Assembly (NCBI RefSeq): GCF_016920785.2
Contig: NW_024609884.1
Coordinates: forward strand, 81,571,346 to 81,635,345
Length of the DNA: 64,000 nt
Direction: 5' to 3'
Origin: Ixodes scapularis
Lineage: Eukaryota; Arthropoda; Arachnida; Ixodida; Ixodidae
Shown here piece after piece: positions 1-11,000 of this stretch. The notes below the pieces were generated by a model, which was not told the DNA's origin, did not search any database, and saw only the letters and a program-made list of their open reading frames with translations. Each line of letters opens with the position of its first letter. The first letter of the stretch is position 1. Made by a program: the position numbers and the translations under genes.

Positions 1-1250
1 GCGAGGACCTGGTAGCACAGAGCATTCCTCGGGGAAGCCGGTAGTAAGCGCACAACTTTCGCAGCAGCAATGACGCGCGAGGAACGTGAGGAGCACGAGC
101 GGACATTCCACCGCTCGGGAGAAGTGTGTTTCGGCGTCTCGCCGCAGTGGGGTGCCCGTTACATGACTCTCCTAGTGTGCCTCAATGTCCTTCTGTTTAG
201 GGTGATGCCACCCTTTGTAGTACCCGATGCCGACAGCACGCGCTCACGGGTAAAATACAAAGAAATCGACGAAAACAAAATGTCGCCGGAGCACAGTCAG
301 CGCCACGAGCGCGTGCAGGGACACGTTCTTTCACGCGCTTCTGAACAAAAAGTAAAAATAAAAGTGTGAGACAAAATGGCCAGATGTCTCCACCCTAAGC
401 AAAGCGCACATGAAGGCACCCTAGACTCTCCTCTCATCGGTTGTCTGCCGCTCTACCTTTTCACTTTCGGTGGCCGCGTCTCATGGTGATCTGCCAGGCT
501 TTGTCATTATAGAGGAGGCCACCTCCTGACCTGCCCACAGAAGAATGCGCCAGCGCGCACATTGCAGTGCATGGCCGTGGCCGAAGCGTTTCGTCTCGCC
601 ATGACTTCGCCGCGCTGCATCAAGGCTTTTTTTGTTTCCTAGTGTATCCGCATATCAATCGAAGGCCCGCAAGGCGCGACTGCCTTATCTGGTCCTGACC
701 TGCTCTTCTCGGTAGGCCTCGCCCGATCGAGTCGTCAGTCGGCGGTCGCATGACAGATTCGTCACCAGTGGCGCCAGCTGTCAGCACAGTGGCTATATTT
801 ATGGCTCATCCGAGAATGCACCTGATTTCGACGATGCCACAAGAGCAATCCTGCCTAAAAAACGACCTTGCTCTTCCGTGCCTGAGAATCGCGCTCTTTC
901 GATCCAAGCAAACATGAAAGCGATGCACTCTCCACCATGCTACTGCTACTGCAATTGCAGCCTGCTGGCGCCACCCTACGGTAAGTGTTTCTGAGAAACA
1001 CATATAACTAGCCGCGCGCCGTGCGGGTCGTGCGCTAGACAGGCTGTGAACCGCGTTTGGGTCGCAGAGAAGCCTTTACCGAGCGCCCCCAATGGCAAAG
1101 CGACGCCCTTCATTGGCGACAGCGTCTTCCATAGGGAGCCATTGTGTGGGCAGGTCAGGATTACAGTTGGTTGTGCCAGAAGCACGTACTAGCATAGTCT
1201 CTACAGCACAATCCACTTTTGGGGAAGCCTACAGCAGCCTGATCCGTAGC
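1..1250. other. Non-genic left edge
   Basis: No convincing gene. Short open frames on both strands lack recognisable domains or splice structure. The last ~70 bases (from about 1180) are already homologous to sequence left of the foldback element at 29.15-29.21 kb, so duplicated unit 1 begins about here. Confidence 0.5.
101..174 (+). repeat. Short dispersed repeat shared with 38662-38740
   Basis: About 75 bases match, in inverse orientation, a stretch inside the Tc1-type transposon at 36.5-39.1 kb. Both can be read as a peptide containing GVSPQ-GARY. Similarity stops on both sides, so this is a fragment of a dispersed element and not a shared gene. Confidence 0.5.
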
Positions 1251-2124
1251 TCCAAAGGCGCTATCAAATTGAGGAAACAGTGTGACAACTCTGTCCATCA
1301 ACACGATGGAAAAATGTTTTCCGTAACCGTGTCGCAATAAGGCAACGGCAACTGTCGGGAAACATGCTTTGGCTGTTCGACAACCGTCTTCGACGATTTG
1401 TTGTCCGAAATTCGGAGAACACCCTGTCATACCGCGCTGAGGGCGCGGCAAACCAAGCCAAACACGGGGAACACTCCACTTTCTTGATTGTTTAATTTCG
1501 TACGTAGTGGCGCGGCAGCACAAGAAAAGAGAATCACAATGTGCTGGTGCGTTAGAAGGGACGGAAATTACCACGGCACGATATCATCCAGTGACTGTGA
1601 TTAGAAAACTTGACAGGGGGAGTATTGCCCACTCTTTATTTCATTAAAATGTTCTTCATTCGCTGAAGAAGCTGCTGGCCCTAACCGAGGAAGATGAGAT
1701 TGCTGCTATGTTCGTGATTTACGGCACCGCATTAAATGTTTCTGTCCGGTTTTGTTCTTCGCGCAATTCCTATTTCTATTGTAAAATCGAGTCAGCACCG
1801 GCAGTACCCAAAAGTGTCTTTTGTAGCGTGGTATTAAGCTGAACTGACAATATTTTTAAAACTGCGACACCGACATGATCGGCCTTCAACCGATCGGAAA
1901 AATAAATGTGTTTCAACGCTATTTTCCTTTATCGCCTGCTATGTGATCGCTTCATTCCCTAAAACGTCATGGGCATTTTGGAAAGCATTAAGCTGTCTGG
2001 CAGCGACTATTTTCAAGTTCCAAGCATCAACAATGATGATCAGAGCGGTCGTTTTCATGCTTCGATTTTACAGCGAAGCTGTTTATGGCTAGGGTTCTGT
2101 TTATTTTTCGTGTGCAGTGACTAA

Positions 2125-2690
2125 AAACTCTACGCTCGCACCGCCGCACACGCAGCACGCGCACGCCTTTCCTCTATAAAAGGTTCGAAGTAAATAACCA
2201 AAATAAAGCGTTCACGAACGCGAGTGCAAGAAGCCATTTGTTATAGGCTTTTGTTTTAGAACAGTTACTGCGGCAGACGCCCGCACGTGCGACGCGTGGA
2301 ACACTATCCCCTGCATTATCCTTGATACTTCGGCAATGTAGCAATAGGTCTATTCTGTAGATTAGTTATCAATCGGATTCATTTTCAAGATCAGTAGACT
2401 CTCATCTCGATAATAAAGGTTTCTCAAAGATTTGCTGGTGTGCGACCCGCGTCGGCCATGTCTACGCTCGCAGCGCCCTCTCTTTGTCGTCGTTCCAAGC
2501 GCTTGCATGCCTAGTTTTTGTTTTTTTTCCGCTCTCCCGAGGTGGCGGTCCCGTCGCGCGTGTCTACTTTGCGCCGGGTGGCGGTCACGTCTCACGTATC
2601 TAGTTTCCTCCGGCTCCACGGGGCGGGTCTGTGTCTTGTGGTAAACAGCTTCACTGGTCATCCAACCTCAAAAAAAAAAAAAAAAAAAAA
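2125..2690 (+). repeat. Poly(A)-ended dispersed repeat, copy 1
   Basis: Homologous to about 8850-9545. Both start with a CT-containing GC-rich head, share a central block (around AAGTAAATAACCAAAAT) and end near CAGCTTCANTGGTCATC. Copy 1 ends in an uninterrupted A run of about 21 bases, suggesting a non-LTR retroposon. No protein is recognisable. Confidence 0.6.
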
Positions 2691-2699
2691 GGAATGGCA

Positions 2700-3690
2700 C
2701 ATTTTTTTATCTATTTACTTTGTGATCTTGCTGTCCGCACCAGAGCATGCACGCATCTACGTGAGCGGCCCTTTGAGACGCTCGAGTTTGTATCACCCAA
2801 ACCAAGTCCTGACGAGTCCCTTTTCGCAGCGCTCCACGGGCCTATACAATGCAGCAGAAGGAGGTTAGCTGATTTGTCCATCCTCCTTTGACCTCGTCTT
2901 CTGATAAGCCTCCCCACCTTCTTTTGTGTCTTTATGTGACTGTGAGCGCGTGCGAAGGCCGCTTCTAGCGAATCAAAGGGGTGGAGCGAAATATGTGACC
3001 GCTCTCCGTAGGACAAAAACGCTTGGACCAAAATTTGCCACGTGACTCGCTCTGACGCTTAATGGGCTCACTGGGGTCATAGTCTTCGCCGTTTCCCAAA
3101 TTATGGTGATGTGTAGGAAGCCACGTAGTTCCGCGGTTTGTGAAAAGAGCTGTACAGTTTTCTCCAGCCTCTCGTGCGTTGCGGTCGGGGCCGTGGTTTT
3201 TCGTCGTAAACGGCCGGAATACTTCCATGCCAACCTCTCGGTAATGGCCCTTTTCTTCGTCGAAGTCCATGGAATTATTGGGCTGTGTTTGTTAGAAGTT
3301 GGTCCTTGTTGGACACGTTTCGAAAAAGAGCGGCTTATCGGCGACCGCAAGACTTCCGTTGAATATGCGCAACCGCCTTCATTCTCGACATTACGTTTGC
3401 GTTGTTTTGTGCTGCCCGAATCGGATTATGCATCTATCACGGATTACATGAGATCGCTGTTTTATTCGTAAGCACTCTGCAAACATGCTTCGGATAGTAT
3501 AATCTTGCTTCCGTCTCAATAGATCATTTTACTGTTTACAAACATGAACTGCCGCTTGCGTCCTGAGCGACTCCCGGTCGTTCCGTCTTTGCAAGCCTGT
3601 CGAGTTTGTTTACGTCACAATTGCTAGAAAATATGACTGCTGCATAGAAAGCAATGTGGGAGATTTAACTAGGTCCTTCGCTTGTACAAT
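2700..3690. other. No recognised feature
   Basis: Part of the material inserted into foldback copy 1. Overlapping open frames occur on both strands (2965-3350 minus, 3103-3471 plus), but I see no domain, splice structure or family resemblance. Confidence 0.4.
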
Positions 3691-4160
3691 TTAAAGGGGT
3701 CATGAAACGATATCTGGTTGGAATGTTCATCACCTACAAAGGCTTACTTGTCCTCTCGCCCCAGTATACTCGCATGGACTGCCACTGATTCAGAAGCGTC
3801 CTCGTTGTGAAATTGCGAGCATAAAAGGGAACTATTTCTTTTATTCTTACCTTCGAAAAGCTTGATGACGTGCGCGTGAACGTAGCTTTCCGTTATTGCA
3901 CTCCATTTTATGGGTGTTGGTTATTGCGCCTCTTTTTACTACCCTTTCTAGCGGTGGTACAACCAATTCGGAGGGCGTACTGCAGTCATAACACCCTAAT
4001 AAGAAGGAGTGCAGTGGAATAACACCTTAATTTAAAAGTGTTCGGAATAACGCCTTTATTTAGTGGTGTTAGCAATAACGCCCTTTATTTAGGGCGTTTT
4101 GATACATCAATGAGGGTGTTAGTTATAGGACACGCCATTTACATCCTTAAGGGTATAATT
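3691..4160. repeat. MITE-like debris with TTAAAGGGGTCATGAAACGA end
   Basis: The terminal motif of the TTAA-flanked MITE family (complete at 56677-57215) appears at 3693-3712, but the other end is not found. From about 3990 to 4110 a degenerate motif of the AATAACRCC/TTTA type recurs three or four times with alternating strand sense, as at the end of another foldback MITE. Confidence 0.35.
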
Positions 4161-4805
4161 ATGTTCAGTGTGATGTTATTTTATTTAACTAGCAGTAATG
4201 TGAGCTTTTCTCTTGGCTGTTCTAATTTCAACAAACGTCTGAACGTTTACGACCGTAGCTTTGACCATTTCGACAATCGCTTTGCGTAATTACGCAGTAA
4301 AAACATTAATAAACTTATTTTAGCTGCACGCCGGCCTTAATTATTGTTAAATTGCGTTTTTATGGCCTTTCTTTGAGTAAGCTCTTAAGTAAACACGTTA
4401 TTGATAAAAAAAAAAAAAAACTTTGCAATTGGAGCTATCTGTGTTGCCAGCATGCCGCGTTCACGGCACAAATTTGCGTATCCATCGACACGAGCAACAC
4501 GCGTCGTCCAACAAAAGTTGCTGCTATTTTTGTTGCCAAAAGCTCTCACATCGAGGCAACACTGTTGCTGCCTGCCTGTTTTGCTGATGTTCCCGCGAAG
4601 TGACAGATTTGTCGGGCAACAGGGCTACCAAGAACAAAGTTGGCCAACTGTAATGAAGATGTTGTGTTGCTGTCGCCGCCGTGTTTCCTCAATGTGAGGG
4701 CTTTAAGAAAGCAGACAGCGCCAACCGCCGGAAGAGTGGGGCGCTCCGCTTTGGGCTTTGTGCTCGTTCTGCGTTATTTTGGCAAAAGTTTGACTGACCA
4801 TGGCT

Positions 4806-5245
4806 AAAGCGTGAAGCTATCGAATAGAAACTGGTAGCAGTGCGCAAAAAATACACAGACGAAAAGCGGAATGGACAGGTCGAGCGCGCCGAACTTTAAC
4901 TGAACGTTTATTGAAAAGAAAACATTGAGGTAAACAGTCACATATTCACAACGTCAAGACGTGCTGGAAAAGTTATTTCTCTCTTCTCTAAATACACCGA
5001 TGTTTGACTGATAGAATTATCACATTCTTTCCTATCTCGTAGGCTTCCAGCCATTCCCTTGCAGTCTTGTCAGTTCCTTTGCCGAAAATCGTGATACTGT
5101 CAAATTTCGGCTGACACATGCATGTGATGCAGTGTAAGGGAAGGTGCTTTCTAGTGGTAGACCGCAGCGAAAGTGCATGTTCGCGTACTCGTTCATCGAC
5201 ACATTGGCCAGTCTAGCTGATGTATACTCGTCCACAGCTTAGCGG
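4806..5245 (-). mobile_element. Penelope-like element 3' remnant
   Basis: Read on the minus strand, 5032-5235 encodes the C-terminal piece of a Penelope-like reverse transcriptase/endonuclease polyprotein. The signature includes VSRNLTVSRFSAKEL, which recurs in degraded form in the copies at 21 and 32 kb. The core RT domain is absent. It lies immediately right of foldback copy 1, as in unit 3. Confidence 0.65.
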
Positions 5246-5678
5246 AATACGATAGACCACCCCGACTGCGCACTCTACGTGCTTATTGCTCAAATTGATC
5301 GCACATTTGTCGTCTCTCTTACATCTATCATACGCTCGGGGGACATAACTGCGACATCTTACTTGGCGCCGAAAAGACAACAGGCTCATTGTAGCGCCCC
5401 GCTATCCTTTTTCTTATCACGGGAGATCTTGTGTATATAAGGGATTACTCCTGGTCTCTTATTCGGTCGTTCCCTATGTAGTTGGAGTGCCTGCTTTAAA
5501 TTCCACATTAGTCTTTCCGCTACCGCCAACAATATTCGCCGAAGATTATAATGCGAAAGCATGATGGGGTGAAATGTTTTCGAGTAATGTTTCTAGACAT
5601 ACTAAAAGTGTTTCTGCAGGTATTGTATTCGGTGTGTGTGATTGCGAATTCGTTGGCCTGCTTCCTCGGCTGGGGCGT

Positions 5679-5726
5679 AAAATACGGTACATACCCACGT
5701 TTGCCTCTGGGTATGTACCGTATTTT
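5679..5726. repeat. Perfect 19-bp inverted repeat, 10-nt loop
   Basis: The arms 5679-5697 and 5708-5726 are exact reverse complements. The right arm contains the left terminus (TACCGTATTTT) of the MITE at 5714-6094, so the left arm probably marks the opposite end of a second, abutting copy. Confidence 0.8.
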
Positions 5727-6094
5727 CTGGAGCTATAGGTCCGCACCCCGTGTATAGTCCGCAGGGGCCAATTTAGGTCAAAAACAAAAGTTTTTACTTG
5801 GATAGTCCGCACCCGGTGCATAGTCCGGACCTGGTGCTTAGTCGACAAGAAAATATTCTGATAAACGGCGCATCTTGACCTATGTCTGCTTTCTTAGCTC
5901 CCAAGGAAGCTTGTATTATGCATAAATCATCAGTAACATATTCTTTCATTCACAAATTCCGTCACGTCTCGTCACAATGAACGATCTTGAAACACGAAAT
6001 TCCCGTATAGTCCGCACGCGTAGATAGACCGGACAGCCAGAACTTTCAACTTTTAAAGATGTATAGTCCGGGAACTATAGCCCGGAAAAAACGG
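5714..6094. mobile_element. MITE with TACCGT...ACGGTA ends, probable TA target
   Basis: The left end TACCGTATTTTCTGG and right end CCGGAAAAAACGGTA are inverted copies. The interior repeats TATAGTCCG(C/G)AC several times in both senses. TA at both ends would fit a Tc1/mariner-type duplication. It lies ~80 bases outside exon B1, in the intron, and is absent beside B2 and B3, so it post-dates the duplication. Confidence 0.65.
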
Positions 6095-6173
6095 TAGACG
6101 TCGTACGCGTTTGCATAGAAGCGAATAAGTTGGGTTCCAGAAGACGCGATTTCAGAAGGACACGACCACTTAC

Positions 6174-6479
6174 CGTCTTGTTCCGTTGTGAAGTTGGACG
6201 TGAAATCTGGACCGGGTTTGACGGTCACAGCGTGTACAGAGATGATGTAGACGGTGTATGGGCGTAGATCTTCGAGGTTGACGCGCTGCGACGACATGGG
6301 CACAACTAGTTTGGTCTCGGTTTGTTCGATCGGACTGCACGGGAGGACCAGGCGCAGTGGTCTGTAGGCCACCCCGTAATCACGAATGCGACCATTGGGT
6401 GTGGCCGGTGGTAACCAGGCGAAGCTTGCCTGCCGTGCGAAGCTTCTTGTCATCTGAAGTTGCCGAACTTCGTTGGGCG
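6174..6479 (-). CDS. FN3 domain exon, type B copy 1 (partial gene)
   Basis: A 306-bp exon with acceptor TTTTCCATGCAG and donor G|GTAAGT, phase 1 at both ends, encoding ~102 residues. Seen: a complete fibronectin type III fold signature with WLPP in strand B, NGRIRDY in strand C, LRPYT before strand F and NFTT near the end (an N-glycosylation sequon). About 14 residue differences from B3 and 17 from B2 by eye. Known of the family: such one-exon, phase-1 FN3 modules are typical of cell-adhesion proteins and receptor protein tyrosine phosphatases (for example PTPRQ/Ptp10D-like). Inferred: an extracellular module in a long FN3 array. This is the most C-terminal exon of the gene visible here, and the transcript continues left of the window or into unrecognised exons. 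Confidence 0.85.
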
Positions 6480-7099
6480 CTGCATGGAAAAAGAAATAAC
6501 GCAGAAGTCACCCTCTGATAATTTTTGTTTGTTCGTTGGTTCTTTCATTATACTCTGCTTCATTTCAACTGGACTGCTTTAAGCAAGGGCGGGCAGCTTT
6601 TGCCTGTGTCTCACAACCGTCTAACGTTAAATGGTTTGATATCTGACAGGGTATATTGTTTCAGGAGGTTCCGTCCCAATCTCGCAGAGTGTCGAGCGTC
6701 TGTAAAGCGCCTAATATTCTGTGTCCTTTTTCAGGAGGCAGCTTTCAGGGACTCCGGGGAAAATGTAGCTTAAAAAAGTAATAAAGTGGCCGAAAGCTGC
6801 TGGAACGTCATATTATGCCGCCAACTCTGCCGTTCAACATGCAGCGTTCGACGCTTACCGTTCCTGCGCGGGAAGCCCCGCTGAACTTTTACACGGCGAG
6901 CTGGTATTCTATTAATTTGGCGCGTCGGAACGCCAAGAGGGGCACGCCAATCAAAGGGCAATACAGAGAACGCGTATAGATAAGGCGCGATGACAAGGCA
7001 GCGAAACCCGCGCCAGCATTGTTCAAGTCGGGGGAAACAAACGCACAAGCGGCGCGAGAAGCAGACGAACTTGCACGCCGTATACTCGTGGACGTATAC

Positions 7100-7186
7100 C
7101 GTCCTCAGCGAATCTGACAGTCCACAGTCTCGTTCACCGACTCGACGTATGTAGGGCGTGTCCAGACGGATCCGAACGGTTAGCTC
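7100..7186 (-). pseudogene. Truncated FN3 half-exon C, unit 1 (dead)
   Basis: Matches the last ~30 codons of exon C3 (41715-41940) up to the donor position (GAGGACG|GT). Inside, a tryptophan codon has become TGA and the reading frame around the TPEG segment is disrupted. Homology stops abruptly before CTAACC, at the same place as in the unit 2 stump, and what follows to the right is shared between units 1 and 2 but not unit 3. Exon A1 can be joined directly to B1 in frame without it. Confidence 0.75.
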
Positions 7187-8233
7187 TCATGAGTAAATCA
7201 AAAACTCTCTTATATCTATACTTTGCATGTACAGTAAAAAAAAGTTTGTGTTACTGTGGCGTTTATTTGGGCCAAATGATGTGAAGATTAGGTAAGCCAA
7301 TTCTACTTTCTTTCTATTTCACAATTTCTTTCAGTCGTAGTAAACGCCAGAATAGGCCACAACGATTTTATTATGATTTTGAGATAATAAGCTTAGCGAT
7401 AATTTATCCATTAAAAAAAAAAAAACAGTTCTTGTTTTCTTTCTTTTGACTCCGAATTTTTCTTGTATTAATGCTCTCAATGAACCAATGCACCAACTTC
7501 GAGCACCTCTGTTGTTAGTCTCAGCGCAATAAGTTAAGAAACAGATTTAAGCGGTCAGTTTGAAGTGCGTTCAATCCATTTCACCCAAGCTGTAACTTGG
7601 CTGCCCCCAATTTAGCCAGCCGACCTATAGGTGTTGATTCTGCGCTGCCTGACGCTGCTTTCGCTGCTTTCGCTGTTCACCTTGTTCACCGGTTTCGACA
7701 GCCCACCTTCATCGTTCACAATCTGTCTTTTTTTTTTTTTGCTGCCTACTTACACCAGCCTTAGCACTTGCTTCACAGCTGTCACCCCATTTTGCGGCAC
7801 AAAGCGGGGTATACCCGCTTGGCACACCTGCAAGTTCAGGCTCGCGCCAGCGTCCGCGCGCGCATTGGCTTCCGTCCGTGACGTCGCCTCCCTCTCGCCT
7901 TTATCCTTCACCACTCTCCTCCTCTCCACTTGGCGCACTTCCCTTTCCACTGTTTTGTCCACGGAAGGACGTCGTCAGCTTTTCCCTGTCATGTGGCTAC
8001 TAATGCTATCGCATTAATGAGCCCAATCACGAACTACGGGAAAAGCGAATAATGCCACCAGAATTAAACATATGTCGGTTTTAATGCAGTTGCAAACGAC
8101 TAGAAACGTTCAAGCATCTTTCTTCACATTCTTTTTTTTTTTTTTTACATATGCCACCTTAAAAACATCTTTACACAAACGACGTCGGTATCTTTGATTC
8201 TTGCTGTCAGTCATTCGGTGGGAAATGTCTCAC

Positions 8234-8530
8234 CGGCAGGTGACGTGGTGAAGTTGAGCTCGGCAGCGACTTGAGAGCGACCCGCGTCGTTCTCTGCGTA
8301 CACCTTGGCCCGGTAGCGGGTGTAGGGCAGCAGGTCACTGAAGACGAGTCTCATGTCCCCCGTGGTGTGGTTCACCAGCCTGCTCTCCCACGGGTCGGCG
8401 CTGTCCAGTTCCATGTAGTAGCGGCGCACCACGCCGTTGGCAAGTTCACAAGGGACGGGCCCCCAGAAGATCACGTACTCGTCACCAGTCCCTTTCGAGT
8501 AGTTCAGGGCCGTCGGGGTTCCCTCGGGAA
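8234..8530 (-). CDS. FN3 domain exon, type A copy 1 (partial gene)
   Basis: A 297-bp exon, phase 1 to phase 1, acceptor TTTGTGTACAG and strong donor G|GTGAGA. It encodes 99 residues starting at a split codon completed as V followed by PEGTPTALNY. FN3 landmarks: FWGPVPC in strand B, NGVVRRYYMEL in strand C, LLPYTRYRAKVYAENDAG across strands E-F, and sequons NHTT and NFTT. Only four residues differ from A2 by eye, against 17 between B1 and B2. The last codon (G|CG) joins in frame to B1, reading A-P-N-E-V, the usual start of an FN3 domain. Same gene as the other minus-strand FN3 exons. Function inferred: extracellular adhesion or receptor module. Confidence 0.87.
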
Positions 8531-8789
8531 CTGTACACAAACATCAGATTTAGGTTACCGGTCGTTCTCTTGAGTATTCAGCATGCTGAGTACGATGAGA
8601 CATGTTGACACAAGTTAGCACCGTTGAAGATATTGGGTACGTTCAACGCTGTATATATTGTTCTCACGCAGCGTTGAGAATAAGTATCAATATGATTTAA
8701 ATCGTGATTTCAAAAAGACTAGTTTTACTGTGATGATTTAAAACAAACCATTCCCAAAAAAATAATTCCGATTTTCTTTTTTTTAGCGA

Positions 8790-9560
8790 CCCTTTTTTGG
8801 TAAGGGTTCCGCAATTTTTTTATATGCGTCAAAAAAAAAAAAAAAAAACTCTACCCTGGCACCGCTACACACGGCCGCACGCCGCCCACCTTTCCCGTAA
8901 AAAAAAAAAAAAAAAAGAGATTCGAAGTAAATAACCAAAATGAAGTGTTGACGAACGCGCGTGCAAGATGCCATTTGTTTTAGGCTTTTGCTTTAGAAGT
9001 TATTTCTGCAGACCCCGGCGCGAGCGGCCCGTGGAACATCGTTATCTGAATTCTGATTGATGCTTGGGTAATTTAGGAAAAGGTCAATTCACTAGATTAG
9101 TTAAGAATAGGCAACATTTTCAAGATCAGTAGACACCCAGGCAGATAAAAAAGGTTTCTTAAAGATTTGCCGCTGTGCGAACCACGTCGGTCATGTCTAC
9201 GCTCGCACCGCGCTCTCTCTGTCGTTGTTCCAAGCGCTTGCGGGCCTATAGCTTCCTTTCATTCCGCTCTCCCGTGATGGCGGTCCCGTCGCGCGTGTCT
9301 ACTTTCCGTCGGGTGTTGGTCCCGTTGAGCATGTCTAGTTTCCTCCGTCTCCTTGGGGGGCGATAGTCGTCCACGCGAAATAATGACCACCGATCAAGAC
9401 AACAATAAATGTGCGTGCGTACCTTTCGTCACGATGCCCACCGATCAAGACAATAAATTTGTTCGCACCTTTGTTTAAAATTTTGTGTTACGTCTGTGTC
9501 GTGTGCTAAACAGCTTCAGTGGTCATCACCCTTCACAGAGTGGAATGGCTCATGATTATT
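8790..9560 (+). repeat. Dispersed repeat, copy 2, inserted in unit 1
   Basis: Homologous to 2125-2690, with an extra ~150 bases (9366-9520). It splits a host segment that is continuous in unit 2 (about 28310-28360), giving an empty site: it inserted after the unit 1/unit 2 duplication. A runs lie at 8830-8848 and 8900-8916. Confidence 0.6.
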
Positions 9561-10170
9561 TTTTTACAGTTTGTCTATCATTTTATGCTTTCCATGTGCA
9601 TGTCTTTTGTATTTAAATCAAATAATCATTATGCAAGAAAATTTATATTAGGCTGAACACGAGCAAAAAGAAGTTCTCTTCTGAGCAAATTGGAGCGGTG
9701 AACTTGGATTCTACCTTCTACTTCCTTCGCCAGCTAAGTAGTGTCCTATTGCAACAAAATCTGAACACACAAGCAAGAATGGAAATCTAGAAACGTAATG
9801 TCCTATTTAATTAAAGTCAGAATTCGGCAGAAACATCAAATACTCTTTTTTACTATCTCAAACAAGTCAAAGTGTTTTTACCTTGTATGGCGGAAATTAC
9901 AGCAATAGATGGTTGTTAATTAATCCCTACTTTAGTTTTACAGTAATAATTTCTTCCGCATTTTAATCAGTGATCGGATAAATTGATCAATCAATCTACC
10001 GTGTTGAAAAACTCATTTAGTGAAGAAGAATCACTCTTTTCTATAGCTACATGTGTTTAAATCAAATGTAATCTGATTTAAATCAAATAAAACCTGAGTT
10101 AAATCAAGTAAAATCTGACTTAAATCAAATAAATTCATATTTAAATCAAGTAGATCTGAATGTTCTTTTT
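9560..10170. other. Duplicated host intron/flank, no gene
   Basis: AT-rich sequence closely matching 28340-28910, upstream of exon A in both units. It contains short tandem variants of TTTAAATCAAATAAA (10050-10150). No exon seen. Homology of units 1 and 2 ends near 10170/28900, where a foldback element follows in both. Confidence 0.6.
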
Positions 10171-10187
10171 AGAAATAATAATTAAAG

Positions 10188-10980
10188 AAAAGCCAAACAC
10201 GGGGAACACTCCGCCATCTTGATTGTTCACCTTCGTTCGTAATGGAGCGGCGGCGCAAGAAAAAGGAATCTACAAAGTGCTAGTGCGTTCGACGGGCCGG
10301 GAATTACCACGGAACGACATCATCCAGTGAATGTGATTACAAAACTTTACAGGGGAAGTATTTTGCACTCTGTATTTTACCAAAATGTTCTTCAATCGCT
10401 GACGAAGCAGCTGGCCCTAACCGAGGAATATGAGATCGCTGCCATGTAGGTGATTTACGGCACCTAATTAAATGTTTCTGTCCGGTTCTGCCTTTCATGT
10501 AATTAATATTTCTAGTGTAAACCTGTGTGAGCACCGGCACTACCACAACGTGTTTTTTTAGCGTGGTGTTGAACTGAACTGACAGTGTTTTTGAAACTGC
10601 GACACCGAGACGATCGGTGTAATAAATGTGTTTCAACGCTATTTTACTTTTCCATCTGCTATGTCATGGCTTCATTCCCAACACGTCCTGGGTATTTTTT
10701 AAGCAATTCAGATGTCTGGCAGCAACTGTTTACAAGCTCCAAGCATCAAGAATGATGATCAGAGCGGTCGTTTTTATTCTTCCATTTTTTAATCGCTCGC
10801 TTTCATGGACGAATTTCAGAAAATTTATTTAAGGGGTGACTAGGCATGCTATTTTATTTCACTAGCAATATTTCGAGCTGCTTTCTCGACAGTTCTAATT
10901 TCAACAATCGTCTGTACGTTTACGACCGTAACTGTGACCATTTCTACAATAGCTTTCCGTAATTACGGAAAGCTATTGTA
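10188..10980. mobile_element. Foldback element copy 2, one arm
   Basis: Matches about 29.42-30.23 kb, the left arm of the complete foldback element. The first ~240 bases of the arm are missing and it ends in a 36-bp perfect palindrome. It stands at the unit 1/unit 2 boundary, the position equivalent to the complete copy at 28.9-31.9 kb. Confidence 0.6.
10945..10980. repeat. 36-bp perfect palindrome
   Basis: 18+18 bases, no spacer, centred between 10962 and 10963. The left half is foldback-arm sequence; the right half is its exact inverse and abuts the truncated first copy of a repeated exon of the P-element relative. Confidence 0.9.
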
Positions 10981-11000
10981 AGCAATGAAGCAACCGTGAG

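Larger units (their letters stand above)
1254..4704. mobile_element. Foldback element copy 1, interrupted
   Basis: Two blocks, about 1254-2095 and 4165-4704, match successive parts of the left arm and centre of the foldback element at 29.2-31.9 kb. The ~2.07 kb between them is inserted and contains the repeat at 2125-2690. The outer right flank (about 4705-4790) is the same as the flank right of the 29.2-31.9 kb copy, so both copies descend from one insertion carried by the segmental duplication. The right arm is essentially missing here. Confidence 0.6.

Noticed and set aside
5390..5535. Possible solo LTR (TGTAGCGCCCC..., TATATAAGG)
   Set aside because: No matching second LTR, no clear TG...CA ends and no target duplication seen.
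8271..8573. Plus-strand open frame over exon A1 (and 27806-28171 over A2)
   Set aside because: Antisense shadow of the FN3 exons. Not conserved beyond what the minus-strand coding sequence imposes.
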